Shown: positions 45,040 to 57,929 of the stretch, one piece after another | Layout of the letters: each line of letters begins with the position of its first letter | How positions within the stretch are numbered: position 1 is the first letter of the stretch | Origin: Solen grandis | Lineage: Eukaryota > Mollusca > Bivalvia > Adapedonta > Solenidae | Assembly: GCA_021229015.1 (NCBI GenBank) | Contig: CM037785.1 | Coordinates: 36,473,961 to 36,537,960, forward strand | Reading direction: 5' to 3' | DNA: 64,000 bases | Made by a program: the position numbers and the translations under genes | Notes under the pieces: generated by a model | Told to the model about the DNA's origin: nothing | The model's input: the letters and a program-made list of their open reading frames with translations, nothing else | Database searches by the model: none

Positions 45040-45139
45040 NNNNNNNNNNNNNNNNNNNNNNNNNNNNNNNNNNNNNNNNNNNNNNNNNNNNNNNNNNNNN
45101 NNNNNNNNNNNNNNNNNNNNNNNNNNNNNNNNNNNNNNN
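45040..45139. other. Assembly gap (100 N)
   Basis: Exactly 100 N, the usual placeholder for a gap of unknown length. An ORF drawn across it is meaningless. Confidence 1.
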
Positions 45140-45678
45140 CAACAACAATTATTTTCTCTTAAAAATCAAATCCATTGACAGCTTTATAATATTTCATTGC
45201 CACTTACAGTATAAATATATTCATATTTTTGCAAAATGCAATTATCTACGCGATAATATAAACATATTACTTCCATTCTGCAAATCATAATGTAAATGCT
45301 TTGCAATGTTATATTTTTGTTATACATTGACTAATGCCAAGTAAATGCATATAACTACAGCTATATATTGTGTATCTGTTGATCCTCATCTTCCAATCTG
45401 GAACTGTATGAATATTACAAGTTATTAAAACAACAAATGTTTTAAATTTAGATATGATTATAATAAAAACGATACTGAATACGAAACGTCAACATTTTTC
45501 CTCTTTATCAATGTGGTTAGCATTTTTCACCCACCGGAAATGGCATGAAAGATATGACCTCAAACACAGACGTATATGATTATTATCTGTTAACTGTACA
45601 TAATGCTTTTCACTTTATTGAAATATATTTGAATCTTCCCGGACAAATCGGTAGATTTTGCCTGCAATTTATCGACCA
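45140..45678. other. AT-rich non-coding stretch
   Basis: Nothing recognised. Confidence 0.4.
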
Positions 45679-46190
45679 AAACAAGAGGGCCATATGGCCC
45701 TAGATCGTTCACCAGAGTACCTCGCTCACCAGTTTCAAGGGATCAACGTTATTTTAGCAATTATGGTAGACACCCATGATGTGACCATAAATGCCAAAAG
45801 AAATTTAATTCTAACCAATGGTTTCATGAAAAAATAAATCTTTGAAATCTTCTTTATGAAGTTATTATGTAAGGAAACTAGCGGACACCTAGGGATCTCT
45901 TTTTACAACGGATCAACTTTATTTTAGCAATTATGGTAGATAGTCATGAGGTGACCGTTTGTGTCAAATGAAATTGAATTCTGACCATTGGTTTCACAGA
46001 AGAAGAATGTTGAAATTTTCTATATAGAGTTAAAAAGGAAAGTAGCTGACCCCGTAGGAGCCTCATTTTTCAAGGGATAAGCTTTATTTTAGCAATTATG
46101 GTAGACATTCATGAGGTGACCATTTGTTCTAAATGAAATTAAATTATGACAATTGGCTTCATAGAAGAAGAATTTTTAAATTTTCTATAT
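45679..46190 (+). mobile_element. Tandem-core element with palindromic end (three units of about 166 bp)
   Basis: It begins with AAGAGGGCCATATGGCCCT, which contains a 16-nt perfect palindrome. The motif TTTATTTTAGCAATTATGG (first copy GTTATTTTAGCAATTATGG) then recurs at about 45750, 45918 and 46083, each followed by TAGA and TCATGA(G/T)GTGACC. I recall this starting motif as common in molluscan genomes. There is no ORF. Confidence 0.75.
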
Positions 46191-46197
46191 AGAGTAT

Positions 46198-46304
46198 ATA
46201 ACTGGATATCATGTTTTTTTCGCAGATAATTATGTGAAAAAAAATGCTTGTTATCCACATAATTTAACTGACTAACTTGAAAAAAAGGCGAGATATCCAG
46301 TTAT
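46198..46304. mobile_element. Short MITE with perfect 13-bp TIRs
   Basis: ATAACTGGATATC at 46198-46210 and its exact reverse complement at 46292-46304 bound a 107-bp segment that is itself roughly palindromic (TAATTATGTG against CACATAATT inside). It is inserted at the end of the tandem-core element. Confidence 0.75.
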
Positions 46305-46439
46305 CTTTAGTGAATATATGGCTGGCAGTAGTGGACTCTAACAGGCAGTTTTGTCTTGTTAAGATACTTAAGAGGATAACACGAAAGTTTTCTACTTGCC
46401 AGATAATAACTGAGTATGTGACATTTTTTTCAGGAAAGT

Positions 46440-46570
46440 TTCGACATAGCTAAGTGGATAAGAGGCTGGCAGAAATGTGCCACTATAGTTACGTTCTAAA
46501 TATTCGATGATATTTCTTCGCTGTTAGAGCGCTTACTTCAAGTGTGGAGACCTTAACAGTATCATCCCAT
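46440..46570 (+). repeat. Possible tRNA-like (Leu/Ser-type) SINE head
   Basis: An A-box-like TAGCTAAGTGGATAAGAGG is followed by GTTAGAGCGC. No good B-box follows at the right distance, so support is weak. Confidence 0.25.
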
Positions 46571-49500
46571 GCTTAACATCAATATATCATCCGCCGCATG
46601 AGATAAACTATTTCGAATTACATGTATGTGTACACTTCCCAACGGAAACATCTGTTGGATCTGTTATGATCAATCTGTTTCCTTTTAGTGCGAATTTATG
46701 TCTATGTTGGTTCACCAAAAGAGACCAAAAGAGACAGTTTTCTTATACGAAAATAGTACTTCAAACTCTTTTTACAGTGGGTTTTCACCTTAGGAAAAAA
46801 AATGAGAAGAAAAATAGCTTGATTTCAACATTTCTATATGGATACTCTCAAGTGATAAATTCGTCTCCGAAGGGGTTGTTGCTTTAATGTATAGCTTGAT
46901 ACATAAAACGCTAAGTAGATAAAGCACGGATAAACGTGAACAACATAAACAACATGAAAAGAAAATGCCACAGTACAGTCTTAGGTGGACGGTCATCTAA
47001 AAAACGATATGAGATTAAATTTTAAGGGTGCTACTTAATTATTAATGCACTTAAGGACTTTTCAAACGGTTTTAGATTTTTTAGAATTTTTTATGAGACA
47101 TATCGGCACCTCACAAATATATACACATGGCCACTACGTTAAAGTTTATAAACCCATATTCTTAAAGATGTATTCGGCTCACATTTCAAATAAATATTGG
47201 ACATGAAAAATGTTCACATTTTGAAACATTAACGATGTAAAACTATATCTGCATAAATGTACTCGTACAAAACAACTCGTGACACAAATATATTCAAGAA
47301 TTAAGACTTTGTCTTTGACTTTGACTTTGCCTCGTGTAAACAAGCGTGTCTAATGTTAATCCTCTACAGCTAAATGTAAATGGGCGAGAAAAACGTGCAG
47401 CCTGTTTGTTGCTACAATAAATTTCATGATGTTCAATGAGATAATACAACTTTCTGTCAAGATTGATAAAGATAAATATTTTACCGAATACATCTTTAAA
47501 CAAGAAATATCTTTAAAAAAAAAAAAAAGATATGCACCGTTGACGGGGATTAAAGTAATGGAGAATGTTGATCGGTTATGTAACTGTGATGCATTTCATC
47601 CTAGGTAGTCAAAATAAGCATAGATAAAAACTCGAGTCTCCCCCCCCACACACACACACACTGCAATCGGCGGGGTAAACATCATTGTAATAAAGCGCAT
47701 TGTCTTTCGGTAAAACAGACTCTATAAATCATGTTCGCCCCGAACCTAGTCTCAATGTGCATCAAACGTAAGTTTTTAAATAAAATAACTTTATATTTAT
47801 CAAAGAAACTATAATTCTCACCAGAGTAAAACATCAGCCAAAAATTGTTTGATTCTTTTTTAAGTCTAAGTGTAATGGCGACCTTTTGGTTGCCCGAAAA
47901 AAAACCCAACAAATATTAGAAGTGGTTCAGAAACATAAATGTTTGCTAAACAATCAACACAACCAGGAGAAATATGCAGCTATCTAATTATGACAATGTC
48001 TCTGTTTGCATTTGATCCTTAGTAATGAGCCACTGATGCAATTGCTGACGGCATGGGCAACACGTTTTCAGCGCGTGTTAATTACAAGATTTGCGTCAGT
48101 AATTGGAAAATCGTTGTCATTGGAGAAGTTTATGTACTTACTTTATGGAGGCCTTATCTATTATTTAAGCTTATCTAATATTTGTTTGATGCCTTACTAG
48201 GGTAACAGATTACATGTAATCGTGTACATTATGAAGCACTTATGTGAATTGTACAATACTTTTTCTCTCTCTCCCACTGTCTGTATTTAAATGGTTCCTT
48301 ATTCCTTGACAAGATATTTTTTTGTCTTTGACTTTTGTATTTCGTTTAGAAATGAGAACAATATATGGATAAGGGAAATATATGCGACGGGTTGCCGCCT
48401 TATGTATATAAAATTGAAATGAGTTTTGGTTATTGAACAAAACTACATTTTATTTAGTGCTTTTCCATGAATTACCTAGCAATAACAGTGGATTATATCC
48501 TGATTATTTCACTGTTTTGAGCAGTATTATCAGGAACTTGAACCCGACCCTACATTATAAACAGATCGGAGCGTCAATTGTGCTCGGTTTTACGCAATAA
48601 TGACGTCATAGGTAACGTCACGTATGCGAGGTAATCCCGCCAAATTTGACGTCTTTTGTGAATAACCCAGCTAATTTCTGGCCCTTTTAACCATTAAACA
48701 AAAAGAAAAAAAATGTTTTGGTGAAAAATCGATGTATAATTTCATAAGCGAACACAAAAAGATGCATTTCGTCGCTCGTGAAAATATCACTTTATATGTT
48801 CACTCAGTGGAATTATTAATCGATCTTACAACAAAACAAACAATTATCCTCTATTTATTTATGTCAAATGATATCGTCAACGCTTTTCTCTTACTTACGG
48901 ATACTGTTCTCTATTTAATGTTTTAAGTTACATTGATAACTGCTAAACAGTGTGATACGAATATGTTGAGTGCTACTATTAAATGTAGTTTTAATGGATG
49001 TGCCATATGCCCTTCTGTTTGCTCTTATAAACTTGTTTTTCTGTTTCTAGTATGTAGATAAGAGTTTTGAGTGCAAATTAAAAGCATTAGGAAGGAAATA
49101 CAATTTTACTCGATCAGATGTAAATGTTGATACACTGTGTATACACTGAACAACTTTTCTAACTGGTCATTTAGGATTTTAACAATTCCTGACTAAGCGA
49201 GCACTCAAAATCATTTTGTGATGGCAATGCCTTCTCAGAATGTGGATTTAAACATCTGCGGGTCATGATGGAATAAATCTTAATTTTTAACCAATATGAA
49301 CAATATATAATAGATATTGAAATATTATCTCTTAATTATACACTTTAAAGCTCATTACCTTTGAATGCGGGTTTACTGGGAATTTTGTGACTTTCGAATT
49401 AGGGGTTGTGATACACAAACCACTTGTGTTTTCTTCCTAAAATTAATATATTAACATATATGATTTTACTGATTGATTTGTCAGACATTTGCAAAGTTCT

Positions 49501-51237
49501 AGGTGACCAATTAAATTGATCAGTGTATACATTTCATTTTTAGTCATGAACAGACTAAATAATTAATGATTTATCCCAAACTAAGGTTCTCGAACTCAAA
49601 TGCAAATGAAGAGCAACTTTAAATAGGCTAAAATTACTATCAACTGCTTAGAGACAGGGGGTTGTGGGATCGAATCCAAGTATGGTCATTTTTTCGTTCC
49701 AATTTTTCTTTGACTCTGGTATCATTTAGATCATACTTAGAAAGAAAATATGTTTTTGTTTTGTTTTGAAATTTAAGTATATGTTATGTATTTCAGGGTC
49801 ATGTAAAAGGTAAAATGACGTTAACTTCTAGTTTCCTGTCTCACCTACTGCTTATTTATTTCTTAACGCCGTTGTAAATTTCATATTTTTTGTTACATAT
49901 TAATCTAGCAACAAAATGCAGCAAAAAGTCCCGTAATGCTTTTGAAGAATCAGTATGTTTTACATATGGTATGTGATATTTTGAGTCATGAATACATAAA
50001 GAATAAAAAAAGAAAAATGTTTATGCTTTTCGGTGTCAAGCTGGACATAGCGGTTCAAAATAATAATAATAATAATAATAATAAACTTGAGTTTCAGCTG
50101 GTAATTGGTTGTCTATTATATTATATTATAAATTCAGTATATTTACGACTTCTTATGATACCCTGGGTTCTGTGATACCGCGTTGTTTACATTTTCTGCA
50201 GCTGTTTGTAAGAGTGACACCTGTCTGTGATAGTATCTTTATAAATGGCATTCTAAATTGCATCGCATTCGCCGATAAAGTGAATTCTGTGAGAAATAAA
50301 TAATTCTTGTTAATAAAACGTCTTTATCAAAATCGTCGTTTTAATACCATCACCATGCCTTATTGTATATATGATCAGTAATGATTGAAAAATATTTTGA
50401 TACCCACTGGAATAACTTTTCAAGGCTTATACAAGTGTAAAATAAATAGTTTCGCAATTTGTCATATGTTTTCACGATATTTGGCACATCAATTCAACAA
50501 TATTTTCAATTTAGAGATTGCTGTGGTACCGTAGTAATCTCCCTTGGCATTCACCCAAAATGGCGGCATGTCATTGGAAGGGGATCATTTGTTATAAAAA
50601 AAGATAATTTTCATTCAGGTATGGTGTTTATAAGTATTTTTTTTATTTAACGTCAAGTAACGCGGTACCGTAAAACCGCGGGCTACTATTGTTTTTGTGA
50701 TTTTTAATATTGTGCAAGTCCCTTAAAACAACAAAATTGGGCATATGAAATTTTATTTGGTGATCTCAGACAGCAGCAAAATTCACGATCTGACCACCTG
50801 ATTTTGATTTGAATCATTTATGATCTCCTCTTCCCCCTGGAAGCCATATCTTAAGGGAGTAGTTCTCGTTGCATAATTTTTATGAGCCTTGCAGTGATAA
50901 TTTTGTGCAAAATAAAATCTATTTCTGTCCAACAGTCTAAGAGAAATTTTTTTTTTTTTTTTGCTTTAAAAATTGTAAAGATTACAAAAGGAAAGTATCG
51001 CATCTATTATATCTATCGCCTTAATTTTCAAATAATTGATCAGAAATTACGGTAGATGATCATTAAGCGATTTCTTTTGTGCCAAATGACTGTAATGTAA
51101 TTGGACTCTAGCTAGACGCTATTGTTACATTTTCATTGTTACTAACCTATTATAGATACAATTAGAGAGGACCGTTGCATTAGTTATGCAACGTCTGTCT
51201 CAGTTGTGACTGACGTTAACACAAAAATTTGACATTA
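46571..51237. other. Long AT-rich region without recognised genes
   Basis: I found only short ORFs without protein features, a C-run and (AC)n at 47641-47660, an (AAT)n run at 50061-50085, a poly(T) at about 50946 and a B-box-like GGGATCGAATCC at about 49667. A hairpin with CGTTGCAT/ATGCAACG arms lies at 51172-51193, shortly before the LTR. Confidence 0.4.
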
Positions 51238-51242
51238 TTATT

Positions 51243-51527
51243 TGACATTATGTAATACACATGTTTACTGTCTGGCTGGCTGGTAACTAGCAAATATATA
51301 AGCTGACCGGTCAAGGGTCTTGGAGATAGATCTGGTTAGACACCTAGAGACAGATCTGGTTAGATACCTAGGAGGAGATCTTGTTAGAGCCTCGAGACCC
51401 GACCATGGGCTAAGTACGTTACATGGCAGCGCTCAGTCTGAGTGGGCCATGACCTGTCATGCTAAGTAAAGTGTATAAAGACCAAGAAGGCTACTTGTCT
51501 TGAATACGGCCATTATACGACATGACA
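51243..51527 (+). mobile_element. Short solo LTR (285 bp) with 5-bp target duplication
   Basis: It starts TGACATTATG and ends CATGACA, with TTATT on both sides (51238-51242 and 51528-51532). Inside, TATATAAG (51295) is followed by three imperfect copies of a 23-24-bp unit, GAGA(T/C)AGATCTGGTTAGA (51329-51385). No internal retrotransposon sequence adjoins. TGACATTA words in both flanks make the boundary choice less certain. Confidence 0.5.
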
Positions 51528-51532
51528 TTATT

Positions 51533-53480
51533 TTTTGACAACCTGTCTTAAAAAAAGAAGATTTAAAGTTGCTTTGATACAATTATTTTGGTAGCCATGA
51601 CAACCAGAATCGTGCATGAATCAAGTTTATTTTAGACCAAAAAATGAGTCTTAAGGGCAACAGGCTCATTAAAAAATTCCCAGTCCAGTCATAACAGTGA
51701 ATGAATCACGGAAAACGGCAGTCCCAAAATGGCCGCTAAAAATTAGGGTTGGCGGGATCTCGCTAGGTAGGGACTCAGAATTGTTTTATGCCTTAGGACT
51801 ACCCAAGAAAAATATCCATGCCAAGTTTCATAAATTTTTGCTCGGTGTTTTCACATGACGGTTTGACGATTAATGACACAGGGTTTATCATAAAAAAGCC
51901 TTGAGCACATTTTACTAAGGGGAACAGTAAAAAATAAGGAAGCAGGAATGATATCTGTAAATGATGCAATTTTTCATCCTGTTAAATTTATAAGATATGG
52001 TAATGCAAACAGTGTTAGCTATTTGTTTTGTGCATTCAGATTAATATATTTATGACATAAGTAACAAAATCGTGTAGCTTTAAAACAGATTTTTAGACGA
52101 GACGAAAATAGTAATTTGGCATTTATATATATGACTTTTGCGCAACTCTTAATGCTGTGTTCATTTGATTAAAATGACAAGATTTAAAAGCTAATGTAAT
52201 TTTGTCATATGCGGTTATTTTCAGTAGCAGCAGCATTGGAATTGTTTTCATATGTAATGTGTCTGTCTCACATTCGGAGATATTTTTAAATGTATGGCGC
52301 TATGAATGTTCTGGGAATCTTCTATTATAATTTCCTTTTAAGGTTCTAATGTAATCTTTAAATAAAAAGATCCGTCAGGAAATGTAACTAAAATAGTTTG
52401 AAGGGCATTGAGGTAAATGTTAAGATTGATGTTATTTTGAATCCGGAAGCAGAAAGCAAATCATCATTGATTGAAATGGCTGTTCCCAATGCCTTTTTTT
52501 CCATTTAGCGGAATTCTGAATGTTTCATTTACCGGCGTGAGTAATGATTATTGTCAACCATACAGTGATTAATTTGCGAAACAGTTTTGATCACGCACGG
52601 TCAAGAAATATCTTATTGAAACAGCTAATATAATGAAGAAAAAAAGTTAAGCCGAAAGTTTCAAACTGGCACCACTTAACTAAATACAACATTCTGAATC
52701 ACGATATTTAACAATATAGGCTTACTGACCGTCCCATGGTATGCTTGTGAATTTGTGAAACAATTTTGATCACATTTTATTGAAACAACTTATGTAGTTG
52801 AGCCGAAAATTTAAAACTGCCACCACTTTGCTTTAATTCAACATTTTGAATAATGCTGCTTCACAATATATGCTTATTCACCGCCTTTTGGCATGCTTAA
52901 AACTTAATGTGTTATTGCTAATGTATCCGAGCCCCAAGGCCGATAATCATGCGCGAACCGATTTAACGGCTGTATAGATTTCAAACTGACACACCATTTA
53001 TGGACTTAAAAGAAAACGCTGAATAAATGACAAACCATAGCTATAGTGTGTTATTTGAGTTTGACGTTAGATAAACGTCATGCAGCATGCTTGTCGGTTA
53101 CTTCAATAGATATCATTTGTTGCTAATGTTTTTCCTATTGTATATAAGGGTAAGATACTTTGGCTATTGTGAGGATGAACCACTATCACGAAATAGATAT
53201 ACATAGTATTACCTATTATTTAAAATCTTTTGAAAAACACGAAGGAAAATATTCGACATTTTCCAAGGTGGAGCGTTTTTGATGTCCTTGAGTATATTTA
53301 GAGAAAACCCTATAGTAACATTATACACACGCTATATTTTCATATGCTCGTATCCATATCATGGTGAAGAATCGTATCATACAATGGTGACCGAAATTCA
53401 CCAAACATACAAGAAAGAGTGCAATATTTTGTATAAATCTATATCTACCTTAGTATGATGGTGTTTCATTTATGTTATTT
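51533..53480. other. Non-coding stretch
   Basis: No gene or element recognised. Two paragraphs of similar wording (CAGTTTTGATCAC and ACTGCCACCACTT-like phrases near 52580-52670 and 52760-52830) suggest an old local duplication. Confidence 0.35.
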
Positions 53481-53482
53481 TT

Positions 53483-54430
53483 ATGATATTGCCATACACA
53501 CGAGAGGATTTAGATTCCTTCATATTGGCCCTAAATTGTTATCATAACAAAATTAAATTCACCTATCATACTAACCAAACAGAGGCAATTTTTTTAGACG
53601 TCACTGTCTTCAAGGATAGACACGGCGAACTCCTCAACATACTTACACTAAACCTTCTAATGCTTATATGTTCCTACACTGCAATTCATACCATCCCAAA
53701 CATCAGAAAAAAGCATACCTTAAAGTCAAGCTGTTAGAATTCGTAGAATATGTAGTGACTTTAAAACTTACAAGGGGTGTTCTAATATATTGTTAGAATA
53801 TTTAATCAGCAGAAGCTATCCGAAACGTTTAGTGTTACAAACCATTACCAAAGCCGAGGATATTGATAGACACTCACTTATTTTCAATAATAAGCAAACT
53901 GAAATACCCACGATACCTTTGAATTTGACCTTTAACCCTTGGAACCCATTAGCCGCCTTCACAATTCAAATATCTCTCCTTAATGACGACCCGAACTTAC
54001 AATTCATACATAAGAACAGAATTTTAACGGTTTATAGACGGGCTAAAAACTGAAGATAATCTTTAGTTTAATTAGAATTAAAAGCCCAAGATACACCAGT
54101 AGGCTCTTACCCTTGTCGTTCAAATTGCGTAGCACGTAAAGTTTTGAAATTTACGGATTCTTTTACGAGTACAGTGAAAAGTAAAACGTACAAATTTATG
54201 GATCACACATTTGTAAAGCAGTCAGCATCATTTATCTCGTCACTTGCAGCAAATGAAAAACTCAATACATTGGTCAGTCTGGGAACAGTGGTACGGCCAC
54301 CTAGCCGACATTCTCGCCAAAAATGACATGAAACCGGCCTCGCGTCACTACACGCAAAATAACCACTCCCTAGATGACGTCACTATAATAATTCTCACTT
54401 CTACTTCTAAATTATCAACTGTCGGTTAAA
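53483..54430 (+). pseudogene. Penelope-like retroelement, C-terminal RT and endonuclease remnant
   Basis: The first frame has YHNKIKFTYHTNQTEAIFLD followed by VTVFKD, the block after the RT catalytic core. A shifted frame then gives KPSNAYMFLHCNSYHPKHQK, matching the KPTDxxxYLHxxSxHPKH block of Penelope-like elements. The next frame (53790-54053) gives YLISRSYPKRLV and ends VYRRAKN. After another break comes PVGSYPCRSNCVARK, a cysteine block, and a decayed YIGQ-type GIY-YIG endonuclease (TQYIGQSG) with HYTQNNHS. At least three frame breaks make it inactive. The upstream RT core with YxDD is missing. Confidence 0.8.
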
Positions 54431-55084
54431 AACAGAAAAAGCGTTCGTTTTTATTTTAAAAACAAAATATCCAAGAGGTTTAAATTTATTACAGTAAATG
54501 GAGGAAAATACACGAAAGGTTAGACAGATACAATGTGATCAATATCATAATTGACTAAAAGGCGGACCGTCGCATTTACGGAGACACATAAACAATTAAC
54601 ATTGTGAAAGTGTAATAGAATACATCTGTCATTTTTGAAGTAAGACATTCACAAGATTAGAAAATTTTAGAAAACATATCAGCAAAACCCATGGATATAA
54701 CTGAAATAAACTTTACAACTTTAAACCTGAAATTCTACCAATAGAACCATGAATACCCCCAGCTGAAGCAAGAGTGAAACCCAAATTTGTGATAATACCG
54801 GACAAAAAAAAACCTTGGCTCAACCATGATTTTAGATTCGCAACACAATCAACCCATTCAACTTTGGAAGATGACTTATACCTGTCACCGTCATCATTAT
54901 CATCTGAATCATCAACATCATCAGCAGCTACAGTCCTCCTAGATGGACCAAAGTTACGTTCTCATACATTCTATTTATGGAATTTTCCACTGACACTTAA
55001 TTACTGTTGCACTGTTTTACTTGTATTTGCATTCTATTTATAGTTTGACACGTGACGAGCGACCTTCTGTTAATATGTTTCTTG
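54431..55084 (+). other. 3' flank of the Penelope-like element
   Basis: The 89-aa ORF at 54774-55043 has a Ser-rich middle and a hydrophobic end and is not recognised. By position, between the endonuclease remnant and the hammerhead-like motif, this is probably the element's 3' region. Confidence 0.4.
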
Positions 55085-55136
55085 TTTGTGTATCCCTGAC
55101 GAAGGTCTACTATTGACTGAAACTAGTCGGACATAA
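55085..55136 (+). ncRNA. Hammerhead-ribozyme-like motif in the Penelope-like 3' region
   Basis: CTGACGA (55096-55102) and GAAA (55119-55122) form the two conserved core strands. Between them a short stem II can form (AG, then TC, pairing with GACT, one G bulged). After GAAA, C-TA-GTC gives a minimal two-pair stem III and a GTC cleavage triplet ending at 55128. The following GGACATA pairs imperfectly with TATCC and upstream bases as stem I. Hammerheads of this kind are known in Penelope-like elements. The weak stem II suggests a decayed copy. Confidence 0.55.
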
Positions 55137-55179
55137 ATTTGATTAAAACTTACCTGATGCTGGAGTGTGTGCCATACAG

Positions 55180-55905
55180 TTTATGCATCTATGCAGTTAT
55201 TATGGATATGCGCGTACATACAATGATTATTGGAAGTAATTACAAGGTTGGGTCACGGATTCAACAACAAAATCGACGTCATAAATGTATTATGACGTAA
55301 AGTTAATTCCATTGATTTTCCCACCAAAATATGATGTCTGGGTCGTGATACTGAAGAAAACAAACATCCAATAAATAATATGACGCCAAGTGGCTCGAAC
55401 ACGGGTTGCTATTGTGACGATCCTGCACTACATACGTTTTCGAACTTATTTATATTTATTGCGCACACTGATAATTTCTTGTTCTACATCATTTGTAAAA
55501 AAGGTAACAATTCAATGAAAAACGTAAAGGTTATGACATTTATCCACAAACTTTTGGCTATATCCTCGTATGTTGACAAATCAGTTCCTGGTCATGCAAG
55601 AGACGAACTCTACCGACCTTTATTTTTGAAGGTCTCAAAAGTAAAATCCTGGTCAATGGCTTCATGTATACACTCAGTCCCTATCGAAAGTGTGCACTTT
55701 ATTTTTTTCCAGCGATTTTTCATTGTGTCATTCCGCCTCGCATTTTATGTTAAGGAAAATTGAAATCACTGCTTCTTCACTTACAAGCAAACATAATTAT
55801 TATGTTTATTGTATACATATTAAATACACCACATATATACATACAAATATTTTGAAATGAACAAAGCAGAAACATGTATGCATATATAATCACATATGAA
55901 GGATT
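55180..55905. other. Non-coding stretch
   Basis: The 127-aa plus-strand ORF at 55380-55763 has no recognisable domain and no gene context; I do not support it as a gene. Confidence 0.35.
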
Positions 55906-55909
55906 TGAC

Positions 55910-55992
55910 ACGAGTTTGTCATTTCGTATCAACTTTTACTATACGAGTTCACAAAATTGTTATAAAGCGAGCCTCCGAAGTGACAAACTCAT
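55910..55992. repeat. Small foldback
   Basis: ACGAGTTTGTCATTTCG and its near-perfect inverse CGAAGTGACAAACTCAT are separated by about 50 bp. Confidence 0.65.
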
Positions 55993-57335
55993 GCCAGGTT
56001 CTTTTATCATATGATGTGAACTCGGTAATCTGTGATAGTAACACGAGTGACTAGACTGTGAACCTCTGTATAACTGTAATCTTACACCAAGGCAATAGTT
56101 ACAAACAATGTTTGAAAACAACGGTTAAATGTTTGTATTTCTTATACATTATTAACAAAACAGTAAACAATACATATTTTCAGTCGAAGTTAGTTGCTTT
56201 AATAAATTAATCCAGCTGTTTGAGTCAATACAGTATGCATATAGAATACACGCGCTTGACGCGAGTAATAAAACAATTCGACCATTAAGATTTATTATGT
56301 AACGTGTTAAGCCATAAGAAAGCACGAGATGATTAAACTAAATCGGAAACAGATGTTTTAACCATTTTTTTTTATATTATTAATACATAAAGGGCAAGGG
56401 TTACTGTCACAAATGTGACGCAAAGTAATTATTTAAGCCAAACAATGAATCACTATTACATCGACATACATTTAAAATCTCACCCTATACGATTGTTTAA
56501 TTAATCATGGCTTTCTTATCATGCATTGCTAGTTTATTAATAGTAGATTTCAATAGATTGTACACTTTTGCAGTCTTATTTGGCCATGTCTAGTTGTTTA
56601 TATGTTCAATCAATACACAGAAACGACATTTCTGAACTACATGACAATCCTTGTAACAAAACCTAGCTTTGCAATGTTTTCAACATCCGCTTCTAATCAT
56701 CAAGTTTACCTCTTATTGTTTTAACAGAATAGCAGTATTGGATAAATGAAATTTTGGATTGTTTAAGGCACTTTTTCACTCTCACAATTAAAGCGTTTTC
56801 CCTTAATTTCAATATGTGACACGATAAAATAAACGTGAGAAATCTTAAGCACACATGTCTTCCTTTTTTGAAGTAATAAACAATACCAAAGCAACACGAA
56901 AAACAAGGGACTCTGCATGACTGTCTTATGATAACATCACGAGCCAACCATTTTTATGGGCTGCAAATACAATTCTTTCTGTGAATTTTCGTACCCCTTA
57001 CAAATCGTATCAAGTTACCTGCAACAGCTGCAAATAAATAAACGTGTAGCATGAACTGGTTTTGTTTGATTAGTTTTAAGAACAATGACGATGGCACCAG
57101 CTGTTATATCTTTAGAAAATGACATAAAAGTCAAATATCAGTAATTTTTTTACATGTTTCAGGGATATCTTTGACAAAGGACTCTTTATTGATGATTTTC
57201 ATTTTTTGATATTGCTAATGGTGCTAAGCAATGCAATACATGTCCCTAAAAATCAACTACAACTGCATCGTATGACTTGAGCGACTCATAATCACGTACG
57301 CCATCTGTTTTAGGCATGTCCCTATATTTTCAGAT
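55993..57335. other. AT-rich non-coding stretch
   Basis: Nothing recognised; the minus-strand 84-aa ORF at 56693-56947 has no family features. Confidence 0.35.
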
Positions 57336-57340
57336 GCCTT

Positions 57341-57510
57341 GATATAGCGTAGTGTAATGAACTTCGCTTCTCACAAATGCATCAGGCTTGGGTTCGATTT
57401 CTACTCACGTACGTCAGAGAGTACGGTGGTCGCCCGTCCTGACACGGGGGTTTTCCTTGTGTACCTCGATTTTCTCTCACATTAATAAATATCAATAGCG
57501 ATTACACATA
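57341..57510 (+). mobile_element. tRNA-headed SINE, third family
   Basis: The A-box-like TAGCGTAGTGTAATG and B-box GGGTTCGATTTCTAC are followed by a body with GGTGGTCGCCCGTCCTGACA and GGGGGTTTTCC(T)TGTG. The head-to-B-box spacing fits a tRNA head. The body differs from the 32208 family. Confidence 0.6.
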
Positions 57511-57840
57511 TTTTGAGAACTTGCTTCGTGATCGATTCAACTAAATAAAGGTTAAACTCACTCTTATTTAGTAAATGTAATAGAAAAAAGATATAACAGT
57601 AGAAACTCACGCTCATCTATGTACATGGCATCCGAAAAAAAAGAGTATCAGAACACAAACTCATTTTAGAAGTCATCCTAAATTGTGGCCAATCAGGAGC
57701 TCTGAAAATTAAAAATTATCAGCGATTTAATTCAGCGGATTAACTTTATTTTCTTTTTTACCATGTTCAAAATAGATAGATCCATTTGACAAAATCAAGT
57801 GTTCAGCAAATAAGAGTGTCTTTCAGGTCGGATAGAATAT

Positions 57841-57921
57841 ATGAAGACATTTCAATAAACATGAGAAGTTCCCGCTCGTCCCGCTCGCCTCGGTCTTCTA
57901 CTGTTTGAAGAAATGTCTTCA
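57841..57921. mobile_element. Hairpin MITE, relative of 33830-33920
   Basis: Arms ATGAAGACATTTC and GAAATGTCTTCAT extend inward with mismatches to (G)AGAAG/CTTCT. The loop carries CGCTCGCCTCGG, nearly the same as the loop of the 33.8-kb copy. Confidence 0.8.
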
Positions 57922-57929
57922 TAGAAATG

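Noticed and set aside
44963..45148. ORF across the gap
   Set aside because: Most of it is N; it has no meaning.
55380..55763. 127-aa ORF
   Set aside because: No recognisable domain, no splice context and AT-rich surroundings; probably chance.
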